The position numbers and the translations under genes are program-made. The notes below the pieces were generated by a model. The model was not told the DNA's origin and ran no database searches. It saw only the letters and a list, made by a program, of their open reading frames with translations. 26,483 nucleotides of DNA from Bacillota bacterium (GTDB taxonomy: Bacteria; Bacillota; Clostridia; Clostridiales; Clostridiaceae): positions 1 through 26,483 of the forward strand of contig JAEXLD010000067.1 of assembly GCA_023445445.1 (NCBI GenBank). Reading direction: 5' to 3'. Each line of letters starts with the position of its first letter. Within the stretch, counting starts at the first letter, position 1. This document shows positions 15,782 to 22,964 of this stretch, piece after piece.

Positions 15782-15810
15782 TTGATGAATATAGAGTATT
15801 TGTATATAGT
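15782..15810 (+). promoter_or_regulatory. Promoter of the CoA-binding gene
   Basis: TTGATG (15782-15787), a 17-base spacer and TATAGT (15805-15810). Its -35 lies 9 bases from the divergent leuS -35, so the two polymerases would compete for this site. Confidence 0.6.
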
Positions 15811-15842
15811 ATAAATAAAGAGTAATTAAGGAGGTTTATATT

Positions 15843-16205
15843 ATGGATATAAAAGAATTAATTAAAGAAAAAAATTGGATTGTAATTGGTGATGTAACTA
15901 ACAGTTCAAAATATGCATATAAAATTTTGAATAGATTTAAAGATAAGGGATATACAGTCAGTGGGGTTCATCCTAAGGGTGGAGAAGGAGTTTACAAAAC
16001 TATTAAGGAAGTACCTTATAACATTGATGCAATAGATTTATGTATTAATTCTAATTTAGGAATTGAATATATAAAAGAAGCTAATTCATTAGGAATTAAA
16101 AATGTGTTAGTTCAACCAGGTGCAGAAAGTAAAGAGATATTAACTTACTGCAAGGAAAATGGAATAAATGTAATAGAAAATTGTGCTTTAGTTCAATTAA
16201 GATAA
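15843..16205 (+). CDS. CoA-binding domain protein (CoA_binding_2, YccU-like)
   Basis: A 120-residue Rossmann-fold protein like the CoA-binding half of succinyl-CoA synthetase alpha, without the catalytic half. The N-terminal WIVIGDVTNSSKYAYKILNRF gives the nucleotide loop, followed by YTVSGVHPKG, then the family's NVLVQPGAES and a final ENCALVQ. Role is unknown; ligand CoA or a related nucleotide is inferred. Compared with the family, the first glycine loop (GDVTNSSKYA) is a usual clostridial variant. AAGGAGG precedes the ATG. The YccF-like gene follows 38 bases later without a terminator, so the two probably share a transcript. Confidence 0.88.
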   Translation: MDIKELIKEKNWIVIGDVTNSSKYAYKILNRFKDKGYTVSGVHPKGGEGVYKTIKEVPYNIDAIDLCINSNLGIEYIKEANSLGIKNVLVQPGAESKEILTYCKENGINVIENCALVQLR

Positions 16206-16243
16206 GTAGTTTATAATTAGCAATAAAAAAGGGAGAGATTTTT

Positions 16244-16606
16244 TTGTCTTGTTTAGGAAATATTATTTGGTTTATTTTTGGAGGTTTTCTTAATGCTTTT
16301 GGATGGTTCCTTTTAGGTTGTTTGTGGTCTATTACCATAATTGGAATACCAATAGGAAAGCAATGTTTTAAAATGGCAAGTTTGCAATTAGCACCTTTTG
16401 GGAAAAAAGTAGTAACAACTAATGATAGTGGTGTAAGCCTAATAGCTAATATTCTATGGATAATATTTGGAGGTTTTGAACTTTGTATAGCTAATTTAAT
16501 TAGTGCATTGTTCTTATGCATTACTATTGTTGGAATACCTTTTGCTGCACAATCTTTAAAGTTAGCAAAATTATCTTTAATGCCATTTGGTAAGGAAATA
16601 GTGTAA
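16244..16606 (+). CDS. YccF-domain (DUF307) small membrane protein
   Basis: A 120-residue membrane protein made of two similar halves, an internal duplication. Each half has NI(I/L)W(F/I)IFGGF followed by a second hydrophobic run with (I)GIP, and a closing LxLxPFGK(K/E). Halves span about 4-49 and 67-118. This is the YccF/DUF307 pattern; role is unknown. The start codon is TTG at 16244, set by GGGAGAG (16231-16237); no ATG is available near the N-terminus. Likely co-transcribed with the CoA-binding gene. Confidence 0.88.
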   Translation: MSCLGNIIWFIFGGFLNAFGWFLLGCLWSITIIGIPIGKQCFKMASLQLAPFGKKVVTTNDSGVSLIANILWIIFGGFELCIANLISALFLCITIVGIPFAAQSLKLAKLSLMPFGKEIV

Positions 16607-16738
16607 ATTATATTTGAATTTTTATAGGAAATTCTTTAAAGATTCTTCTTTTAATAGTAGTATTATTTGTTGAAATAAGTATAAATTAATAATCGTATAT
16701 TAAAAACGAAAATACTTTTCAAAAGGAGAGAATAATAT

Positions 16739-18103
16739 ATGACTAAACTTAAGAAGAATCTTGGAGAAGGTTCAGTAGGAAGATTATTAGTAAGTTTGGC
16801 TTTCCCAGCAATTATTGCTCAACTTGTTAATGTTTTATATAACATAGTTGATAGAATATTTATTGGAAGAATGGCTAATGGAGAAATTGCAATGGCAGGA
16901 GTAGGAGTGGCTTTTCCTATAATAATGATAATATCTGCTTTTTCAGCACTTATTGGAATGGGAGGAGCACCTCTAGCTGCAATAAAAATGGGAGAAAAGG
17001 ATAATGATGGTGCAGAAAAAATTATAAGTAATAGTTTTTCTACATTGGTAATTATAGGTATAATTTGTACGGTTGTATTTTTCATTTTTAAAGAAAGGCT
17101 GTTATGGGCTTTTGGAGCTAGTGAATCAACTATTAAATACGCAATTGATTATTTAAGTATTTATTTAATTGGAACTATATTTGTTCAAATTGCTCTTGGC
17201 ATGAATTCTTTTATTAATACTCAAGGCTTTGCTAAAATTGGGATGATGACAGTTGTTATAGGAGCTGTTATAAATATAATTTTAGATCCTATATTAATTT
17301 TTACTTTTAATCTAGGAGTAAAAGGAGCAGCTCTAGCAACTATATTTTCTCAATTTGTATCAGCTATTTGGGTATTAGTTTTCCTTTTTGGAAAAAAGAG
17401 TATATTAAGGATACGAAAAGAATATTTATTTCCAAAGTTTAAGGTTTTATTACCTATAACTGCTTTAGGTATATCTCCTTTTATTATGCAAGCTACAGAA
17501 AGCTTAGTACTAATAAGTCTTAATAATAAGCTTCAAATGTATGGAGGAGATTTGGCTGTAGGTGCAATGACTATTATGAGCAGTATTATGCAAATTGTAA
17601 CCTTACCGCTTTTAGGATTATCACAAGGAGCACAACCTATAATAAGCTATAATTTTGGTGCAAAGGAAATAGATAGAGTTAAAAAGACCTTTAAATTATT
17701 ATTATCTAGTTGTTTAGTTTACACCATATTTATGTGGGGATCTTTAATGATATTCCCAAGGTTCTTTGTTGGAATATTTAATAATAAACCTGAGCTTGTA
17801 GAAATAACAGCTTGGAGTATAAGAATATTCTTTGGAGGAATAATAATTTTTGGAGCTCAAATAGCATGTCAACAAACTTTTCTAGCTTTAGGCCAAGCAA
17901 AGATATCACTTATTATGGCTTTACTTAGAAAGATAGTTTTATTAGTGCCTTTAATATTTATATTACCAAGCTTTGTGAGTGAAGGTAATAAGTTAGCAGC
18001 TGTATTAGCAGCAGAACCTATTTCGGATATTACAGCAGCTTTAACAACAATAACTGTATTTACGATATTTTATAAAAAAACCTTTAATAAAATAGGAACA
18101 TAA
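16739..18103 (+). CDS. MATE-family efflux transporter
   Basis: A 454-residue polytopic protein with about 12 membrane segments in two homologous halves. The N-terminal family signature is clear: LLVSLAFPAIIAQLVNVLYN followed by IVDRIFIGRM. Other typical stretches are ALIGMGGAPLAAIKMGE and, in the second half, LPLLGLSQGAQPIISYNFGAK. Members use sodium or proton gradients to expel cationic drugs or metabolites; the substrate here is unknown. AAAAGGAGAG sets the ATG at 16739. No clear promoter is visible in the 130 bases upstream. The small basic protein gene follows 32 bases later. Confidence 0.95.
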   Translation: MTKLKKNLGEGSVGRLLVSLAFPAIIAQLVNVLYNIVDRIFIGRMANGEIAMAGVGVAFPIIMIISAFSALIGMGGAPLAAIKMGEKDNDGAEKIISNSFSTLVIIGIICTVVFFIFKERLLWAFGASESTIKYAIDYLSIYLIGTIFVQIALGMNSFINTQGFAKIGMMTVVIGAVINIILDPILIFTFNLGVKGAALATIFSQFVSAIWVLVFLFGKKSILRIRKEYLFPKFKVLLPITALGISPFIMQATESLVLISLNNKLQMYGGDLAVGAMTIMSSIMQIVTLPLLGLSQGAQPIISYNFGAKEIDRVKKTFKLLLSSCLVYTIFMWGSLMIFPRFFVGIFNNKPELVEITAWSIRIFFGGIIIFGAQIACQQTFLALGQAKISLIMALLRKIVLLVPLIFILPSFVSEGNKLAAVLAAEPISDITAALTTITVFTIFYKKTFNKIGT

Positions 18104-18135
18104 AATTTAAAAATAATGGTTTGGGGGAGAAAAAT

Positions 18136-18348
18136 TTGAGTAGAGATGAAAATAAAATTATTTTCAATGAAATAAAGAGTTATGAGGAGGCATATTATTA
18201 TAACTCTGATCCAAGTGATAGAATTAAACCTAATAAAAAAGAAGATAAAATAGAAAAGAAGAAATCTAATATTTCTGAAAGAATTCTGGGAGGACTTGGG
18301 GTAATTCTTGAAGGTGGATTAGAAATTTTATTTTCTTTCTTAGACTAA
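18136..18348 (+). CDS. Small basic protein of unknown function, downstream of MATE
   Basis: A 70-residue protein starting with TTG at 18136, because GGGGGAG (18123-18129) fits that codon; an earlier in-frame TTG at 18121 overlaps the ribosome site. The first half is charged (NEIKSYEEAYYYN), the middle is lysine-rich (KKEDKIEKKK), and the last 20 residues form a glycine-rich amphipathic or membrane-associated helix (GGLGVILEGGLEILFSFLD). I recognise no family. Probably co-transcribed with the transporter and ended by the hairpin at 18389. Confidence 0.65.
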   Translation: MSRDENKIIFNEIKSYEEAYYYNSDPSDRIKPNKKEDKIEKKKSNISERILGGLGVILEGGLEILFSFLD

Positions 18349-18388
18349 ATGTGTTGTGGAACAATGTAAAATGAAAAATTTTTAATTA

Positions 18389-18412
18389 GGGGCTGTATTA
18401 CAGCCCCTTTAT
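18389..18412. terminator. Bidirectional terminator, plus unit and minus operon
   Basis: GGGGCTGT (18389-18396) pairs with ACAGCCCC (18400-18407) around ATT. T-rich sequence lies on both sides. It sits only one base from the stop of the ECF S-like gene on the other strand. Confidence 0.82.
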
Positions 18413-18903
18413 AGTTTTGGATGAATTCTTTGTAAGTAAAAAGATATTAATAATGTTAATGCATAATCATAAAGTAAAAAAACAATCTCTGCTACTATTA
18501 AAAATATTCCTATAGGAAGTTTAGTTATTTCAATTGGTATAAAAGTTTTAAATACAAAAAATGATAAGAATAACATTATATTAAAAAACACTATTTTTAT
18601 AAAAATTTCCATAGGTAGCTTGTTTATCTTTTCTATATAAAATTTTACTATTCCGTAAATTCCAAAAAATAATATATATAACATTATAATATTTAATGGA
18701 AGTATGAAAAAGCCTATAATAGATGAAGATACATAAACTAAAATAGCACTTTTCATTGAGCCTCTAATTAAAGCAATTGGAACTAAAAGAGAGGCTAAAG
18801 TAAGTATACTAATTGTACTTATAGGTAATAGTAGATTTAAGTATAAGATAATTATTGTTAAAGCAGTTAAAATTCCACTTAAAGTAATTTCTTTAGCTTT
18901 CAT
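18409..18903 (-). CDS. Polytopic membrane protein, possible ECF transporter S component
   Basis: A 164-residue protein with five to six membrane segments and hardly any soluble part. The N-terminus KEITLSGILTALTIIILYL, a basic pair followed by the first helix, is typical of substrate-binding (S) components of energy-coupling factor vitamin transporters and of related DUF2232-type proteins. No substrate-specific motif is visible. AGGTGG precedes the ATG. It is the third gene of the minus-strand operon after DUF5685 and the J-domain protein, with a 25-base gap. If it is an S component, it would use a shared ECF module encoded elsewhere. Confidence 0.65.
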   Translation of the reverse strand: MKAKEITLSGILTALTIIILYLNLLLPISTISILTLASLLVPIALIRGSMKSAILVYVSSSIIGFFILPLNIIMLYILFFGIYGIVKFYIEKINKLPMEIFIKIVFFNIMLFLSFFVFKTFIPIEITKLPIGIFLIVAEIVFLLYDYALTLLISFYLQRIHPKL

Positions 18904-18928
18904 AGATTAAACACCACCTATTTTTATA

Positions 18929-19549
18929 TTAACAACAGCCTATAAGGTCTCCACCCATGCATTCACATAGTGAGTCTAAACACCAAAGATTAATACAACA
19001 ATCACATGCATTTGCTGAAGAATTACCAGTAGTTCTGTAGTAATTGCCACTATAGGCTGAAGTTCTTTGATGTAGTGAATTTAATGTTTGCCTATATTCA
19101 AAGTTATTTGGATCCATATTAACAGCAGTTTGAATGTGATTCAAGCCAGCATCAAACCAACCTTTATTAGTTAATATTACTCCATATAAGAAATTCCACT
19201 CAGCATTTCTAGTTTGAATAGAGTTTAATCTTCTTTCAGCTTCAGCAAAGTTTCTTGATTGAATTAGTCTTCTAACTTCTGATAAAGCATATGCATCATT
19301 AGAATTATTATTTGTACTATTTGAACTATTATAAGAGCTACTATAAGAATTATTATTAGCTCCATTAGCATTCTTAGTTAACATATCATAAGCAGTATTA
19401 ATTTCTCTTACTTTTTCTTCTGCTAATTCTTTTAATGGGTTATCACCATATTGATCAGGGTGATATTGTTTAATTAAATTTCTATATGCTTTTTTTATTT
19501 CCTCTTGACTTGCACCAGGTTTTAATCCAAGAACTTCATATGGGTTCAT
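18929..19549 (-). CDS. J-domain protein with TPR-like middle and eight-cysteine C-terminal tail
   Basis: A 206-residue protein. Residues 1-60 form a DnaJ-type J domain with the HPD tripeptide at 30-32, which stimulates DnaK ATPase. A Ser/Asn-rich linker (60-86) follows. Residues 90-165 are two or three TPR-like helical hairpins. The last 25 residues (182-206) hold eight cysteines (182, 184, 185, 190, 195, 197, 205, 206) plus the string CMGGDLIGCC, possibly a metal site or membrane-associated Cys patch. It is not a canonical DnaJ (no GF or CxxCxGxG region). The ATG shares its A with the TAA of the upstream DUF5685 gene, so the two are translationally coupled and probably act together. Confidence 0.88.
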   Translation of the reverse strand: MNPYEVLGLKPGASQEEIKKAYRNLIKQYHPDQYGDNPLKELAEEKVREINTAYDMLTKNANGANNNSYSSSYNSSNSTNNNSNDAYALSEVRRLIQSRNFAEAERRLNSIQTRNAEWNFLYGVILTNKGWFDAGLNHIQTAVNMDPNNFEYRQTLNSLHQRTSAYSGNYYRTTGNSSANACDCCINLWCLDSLCECMGGDLIGCC

Positions 19550-20445
19550 TATTTGTCACTCCTTTTATCTTCGCTAGTATTATTTAAAACTCCTAGATAT
19601 TTCTCCATCATTCCTAGCTCTAAAATATTCTTTAATATATCTTCATTCCTTTGTAAAGGTAACTTTTCTAAGATATCCTTGCAATTATAACTACAGTTAA
19701 GTATGTTAAATTCAATTCTATCTTTAATTAAAGGTAATAGTTCTTCGAATGAGGTATTATTGTTGTTATATAAAAAATTAATAGGATTAAATTTTTTATC
19801 TTTAATATCTTTCTTTAAATCATCAAAAGCATCAATTAAATATATCCATTTACCTAATGTATAGCCTAGACTATATAAATAATTTCTTAATTCTTCACTG
19901 TCGTTAATTAATTCATTAGGGTAAATCTTAAGAATATTTCCTACTATATCACTAAAGGGATGGCATATTTCATCTATAGAAGAAAAGTTTTTATTATTTT
20001 CAAGTTCTCTTAAAGATTTAAGATTATTTTTGATAATAAGATTTATATCATCTATAGATTTATTAATTTTCTTTTGATAAGGATATAGAATTTTTTCTAG
20101 CACCTTACTTTTTATATCATTATCATCTTCTATATCATCTTTAATTTTATGATAATATAGTGTCAAATTCATTGCAGCTGAATATTCAAGAGCATCATTG
20201 TTCATAACAACAGGTTTTTTTTCTATTGGATGAACAATACAACGTTTAAGCTCAATATTAGGTTCGTTAATGGATAATGAATCTAAAAGTACGGCTAAAA
20301 ATGTCATATCATAATTCAAAACCATTCTGGGTATATTTCCTGCTCCCTTTTTTATATGAAGGCATAAGCCACAGTAATAGCTTCTGAATTTTGTAAAATC
20401 CTTTACTTTAAGCTCTGCCTTTAGAGGAGTTACATATCCAAACAA
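19549..20445 (-). CDS. DUF5685 family protein, all-helical with Asp-rich motifs
   Basis: A 298-residue protein of unknown function. The N-terminal MFGYVTPLKAELKVKDF and the YYCGLC motif (C25, C28) followed by a single C69 are family features and may bind a metal. The rest is helical. Two acidic motifs stand out: DDIEDD (103-108) and, after LGKWIYLI, DAFDDLKKD (205-213); their placement recalls Asp-rich motifs of class I isoprenoid synthases, but this is inference. The start is TTG at 20445: AAGGAG (20459-20454) lies 8 bases before it, whereas GTG 20454 overlaps the ribosome site. First gene of the three-gene minus operon, coupled to the J-domain protein. Confidence 0.82.
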   Translation of the reverse strand: MFGYVTPLKAELKVKDFTKFRSYYCGLCLHIKKGAGNIPRMVLNYDMTFLAVLLDSLSINEPNIELKRCIVHPIEKKPVVMNNDALEYSAAMNLTLYYHKIKDDIEDDNDIKSKVLEKILYPYQKKINKSIDDINLIIKNNLKSLRELENNKNFSSIDEICHPFSDIVGNILKIYPNELINDSEELRNYLYSLGYTLGKWIYLIDAFDDLKKDIKDKKFNPINFLYNNNNTSFEELLPLIKDRIEFNILNCSYNCKDILEKLPLQRNEDILKNILELGMMEKYLGVLNNTSEDKRSDK

Positions 20446-20477
20446 TAAAAACACTCCTTAAATAATATTTTAGATTA

Positions 20478-20506
20478 ATTATACAAAAATAAAATATTAT
20501 AAACAA
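20478..20506 (-). promoter_or_regulatory. Promoter of the DUF5685/J-domain/ECF-like operon
   Basis: On the minus strand, TTGTTT (20506-20501), a 17-base spacer and TATAAT (20483-20478). Divergent from the polysaccharide deacetylase promoter about 50 bases away. Confidence 0.7.
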
Positions 20507-20557
20507 TGATTTAAGAAAAAATAAAGAAATTATAAAGAATTTATGGTTATTAATGGA

Positions 20558-20586
20558 TTGACAAACAAAATATGTAAAGGTATATT
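20558..20586 (+). promoter_or_regulatory. Promoter of the polysaccharide deacetylase
   Basis: Perfect -35 TTGACA (20558-20563), a 17-base spacer and TATATT (20581-20586). A long inverted repeat covers the spacer and -10 (see 20563-20592). Confidence 0.8.
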
Positions 20587-20592
20587 TTGTTT
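20563..20592. promoter_or_regulatory. Operator-like inverted repeat over the deacetylase promoter
   Basis: AAACAAAATAT (20563-20573) and ATATTTTGTTT (20582-20592) are perfect 11-base arms around GTAAAGGT. The arms span from the last base of the -35 to just beyond the -10, an ideal place for a repressor dimer. Confidence 0.7.
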
Positions 20593-20617
20593 ATATTAAT
20601 AAAAAGGGGTAATTTAA

Positions 20618-21532
20618 ATGAGGAATTTTATAAAGATAATTTCAGCAATAATATTAATAATATTAATAGCCTTTCTTGGGAAATATATTTATGAAGAAAA
20701 ATATATAATGAAAACTCAAGATGTTTATAGTGATGAAAATTTAAAAAATGATAATAGTAAAAATGATAATAGTAATAATAAGGAAAATGATAATAAGGAA
20801 GAAATAACTGAAGAAAATGACAAATTAGAAGAAAAAGAAAAGGAAAACTATATAAACATAGATAAAAGCTTAGTTAGAATTCCAATACTTATGTACCATT
20901 CAATTTCTGATTCTGATCCAAATAATAGCTTACTAGTTCCAGTAAAACAATTTGAAGAAGAGGTTAGATGGCTAAAAGAAAATGGATTCAAACCAATGTT
21001 ATTAGAAGATGTGGTAAAGGCTTATGAAACAGGTTATCTTCCTAAAAAGCCTGTTGCTATAACTTTTGATGATGGGTATGCAGACAATTATTCAGATGCT
21101 TATAGAATACTTAAAGAAAATGATATGAAGGGAACCTTCTTTATAATAACAAACAATATAGATCAAGATAGTTTTTATATGAACTCATCTATGCTTAAAG
21201 AAATGAATGAAAATGGTATGGGTATAGAAAATCATACTTCAAGACATATTGAATTTACCAATATATCTAGGGGAGATAAAATTACAATTATTGAAGAAGG
21301 TAGAAAAGCATTAAAAGAAAAAGTTGGAGTAGATAGTAATTTTGTGTGTTATCCCGTAGGCAAATATGATGAAGAAACTATAGAAGTTGAAAAGGAATTA
21401 GGAATTAAAGCTGCAGTAACAACTGAATATGGAATATCTAGTGCTAGTGATGGATTACATTCATTAAAAAGAGTTAGAATATTTCCTATGAATATAGACT
21501 CCTTTAAAGAAGTATTTAATGAATTTATGTAA
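20618..21532 (+). CDS. Membrane-anchored polysaccharide deacetylase (NodB domain)
   Basis: A 304-residue extracytoplasmic enzyme of carbohydrate esterase family 4, removing acetyl groups from N-acetylglucosamine-type polymers, probably peptidoglycan or an exopolysaccharide. The N-terminal membrane anchor is residues 5-22. A spacer rich in Asn, Lys and Glu (40-78) links it to the NodB domain. Motif 1 TFDDGY (149-154) supplies the catalytic base and metal aspartate; motif 2 HTSRH gives the metal histidines H206 and H210. The domain begins IPILMYHSI, as in PgaB/IcaB-type and YxkH-like enzymes. The ATG has AAAAAGGGG upstream. A single-gene unit with its own strong, probably regulated promoter. 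Confidence 0.93.
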   Translation: MRNFIKIISAIILIILIAFLGKYIYEEKYIMKTQDVYSDENLKNDNSKNDNSNNKENDNKEEITEENDKLEEKEKENYINIDKSLVRIPILMYHSISDSDPNNSLLVPVKQFEEEVRWLKENGFKPMLLEDVVKAYETGYLPKKPVAITFDDGYADNYSDAYRILKENDMKGTFFIITNNIDQDSFYMNSSMLKEMNENGMGIENHTSRHIEFTNISRGDKITIIEEGRKALKEKVGVDSNFVCYPVGKYDEETIEVEKELGIKAAVTTEYGISSASDGLHSLKRVRIFPMNIDSFKEVFNEFM

Positions 21533-21559
21533 TTATTTAAAAAATAAGAAATAGTATAG

Positions 21560-21578
21560 CACTTTATCCTTTAAAGTG
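21560..21578 (+). terminator. Weak hairpin after the deacetylase gene
   Basis: CACTTTA (21560-21566) and TAAAGTG (21572-21578) pair around TCCTT, but no T-tract follows. It is the only hairpin between the deacetylase and the first BMP gene, so termination there is uncertain. Confidence 0.3.
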
Positions 21579-21625
21579 TACACGAATATTCAATAATGTT
21601 AATAATATTTTTAAAGAAAAAATAA

Positions 21626-21671
21626 TTGAAATAACGAATTATATGCTGTATAATCAATTTGAAGGTTCGAA
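21626..21671 (+). promoter_or_regulatory. Promoter of the first BMP gene, with shared downstream element
   Basis: TTGAAA (21626-21631), a 17-base spacer and TATAAT (21649-21654). Three bases after the -10 comes TTTGAAGGTTCGAA (21658-21671), present at the same offset in the second BMP promoter. It lies over the predicted start site. Confidence 0.8.
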
Positions 21672-21709
21672 ATTTAATAATTATATACATAAACTTAGGA
21701 GGATTTTAC

Positions 21710-22798
21710 ATGAAGAAGAAAGCAATAGCTATAGTTTTATCAGCTTTAATGGTAACTGGTTTAGTAGGTTGCGGAAGCAAAACAGGATCATCTGAGGGAC
21801 AACTTAAAGTTGGTATGGTAACAGATGCAGGAACAATAGACGATAAGTCTTTTAACCAAGGAACTTGGGAAGGAATATTAAAAGCTAAGGATGAACTTGG
21901 AATTGATAATAATTATTTAAAACCAGCAGGAACTACAGAAGCAGATTACATGAAGGAAATGGGAAATCTTTATGATACTGGATACAAATTTATAGTAGCT
22001 CCAGGATTTAAATTTGAAACTGCAATATTTAATGCTCAAGATAAATATGCAGATGCTAAATTTATAATTATCGATGGTTCTCCTAATAATGGAAAATCAG
22101 GAGATGAAAGAGCTGAAAAAGTAGGAGATAATACAGTTGCAGTTTTCTTTGCAGAACAAGAAGCTGGATTTATGGCAGGTGTAGCAGCATCTCTTGAATT
22201 AAAAGAAGGAAGCTTAGGATTCATTGGTGGAATGGAAATACCTTCAGTTCAAAAATTTAACTGGGGATTCCAACAAGGTGTTAACTATGCTAATGAAAAC
22301 TTAGGCACTAAAATGGTTATTAAAGCAGAAAATGTAGTTTACCAAGGTACATTTGATAATGTGGCAGCAGGACAACAATTAGCAGCTACTATGTTTGATA
22401 GTGGAGTTAAAGCAATATTTACAGCAGCTGGTGGAGTGGGTGTAGGTGCTATTAATGAAGCAAAAGCTAGAGCAGGATCAGGTAAAGAAGCTTGGATAAT
22501 TGGTGTTGATACTGACCAATATGAAGATGGTAAATATGATGGAGATAAATCAATAATATTAACTTCTGCAATGAAGAAGATTGATATAGCAACTTTTGAT
22601 ATAATTAAAGATGAATTAGAAGGAAATTTCCCAGGAGGAAAGACTTTAGTATTTGATATAAAAAATGATGGAGTAGGTCTTCCAAAAGAAAATCCAAATT
22701 TAAGTTCTGAAACTACTTCAAAGGTAGAAGAAGTTTACAATAAAGTTAAAAATGGCGAAATTGAAATTATTGCTGAACAAGGTAGTTTAATTAAATAA
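21710..22798 (+). CDS. BMP-family lipoprotein, nucleoside ABC transporter binding protein (copy 1)
   Basis: A 362-residue surface lipoprotein of the basic membrane protein (BMP/Med) family, substrate-binding subunits of nucleoside importers. The signal peptide MKKKAIAIVLSALMVTG leads into lipobox LVGC with C21. The mature protein has the family opening LKVGMVTDAGTIDDKSFNQG, the central PGFKFETAIF and GVAAS stretches, GGMEIPSVQKFNWGF, and the C-terminal IKNDGVGL, all typical of the purine-nucleoside-binding fold. The start is 21710, set by TAGGAGGA; an upstream in-frame TTG is not used. Its paralogue at 23777 has the same length. The ABC ATPase downstream is the likely partner. Confidence 0.95.
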   Translation: MKKKAIAIVLSALMVTGLVGCGSKTGSSEGQLKVGMVTDAGTIDDKSFNQGTWEGILKAKDELGIDNNYLKPAGTTEADYMKEMGNLYDTGYKFIVAPGFKFETAIFNAQDKYADAKFIIIDGSPNNGKSGDERAEKVGDNTVAVFFAEQEAGFMAGVAASLELKEGSLGFIGGMEIPSVQKFNWGFQQGVNYANENLGTKMVIKAENVVYQGTFDNVAAGQQLAATMFDSGVKAIFTAAGGVGVGAINEAKARAGSGKEAWIIGVDTDQYEDGKYDGDKSIILTSAMKKIDIATFDIIKDELEGNFPGGKTLVFDIKNDGVGLPKENPNLSSETTSKVEEVYNKVKNGEIEIIAEQGSLIK

Positions 22799-22820
22799 AA
22801 CAATAGTTAAGTATATTAAT

Positions 22821-22848
22821 GGAGTTGTGAAAAACGGCTCCAAATTTT
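22821..22848 (+). terminator. Hairpin downstream of BMP copy 1
   Basis: GGAGTTGT (22821-22828) pairs with ACGGCTCC (22834-22841) with two G-U pairs, followed by AAATTTT. It looks like a decayed form of the GGAGCTGT terminators at 60 and 18389. Confidence 0.5.
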
Positions 22849-22897
22849 AAAATTAATTATTTTATATTTGAAAGAATTATCAATATGAAATCAGTTT

Positions 22898-22920
22898 AAA
22901 AACTCCGAAAGGAGTTTTTT
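22898..22920 (+). terminator. Intrinsic terminator between BMP copy 1 and DUF554
   Basis: AAAAACTCC (22898-22906) pairs with GGAGTTTTT (22911-22919) around a GAAA tetraloop, ending in a T-run. A wider inverted repeat encloses it (22891-22900 with 22928-22937). Confidence 0.85.
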
Positions 22921-22948
22921 CTTTGAATTTAAACTGAAATATATAAAT

Positions 22949-22964
22949 GGAGGTGATTAATATT
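22949..22964 (+). promoter_or_regulatory. Ribosome site positioned for an ATT start in DUF554
   Basis: GGAGGTG (22949-22955) lies 6 bases before an in-frame ATT (22962-22964). The in-frame ATG at 22947 sits in front of the ribosome site and has no site of its own. Confidence 0.6.

Noticed and set aside
16096..16521. Minus-strand open frame of about 140 codons across the CoA-binding and YccF-like genes
   Set aside because: It is antisense to two recognisable genes, has no ribosome site, and its composition (Ile/Lys/His/Pro runs) is that of a shadow frame.
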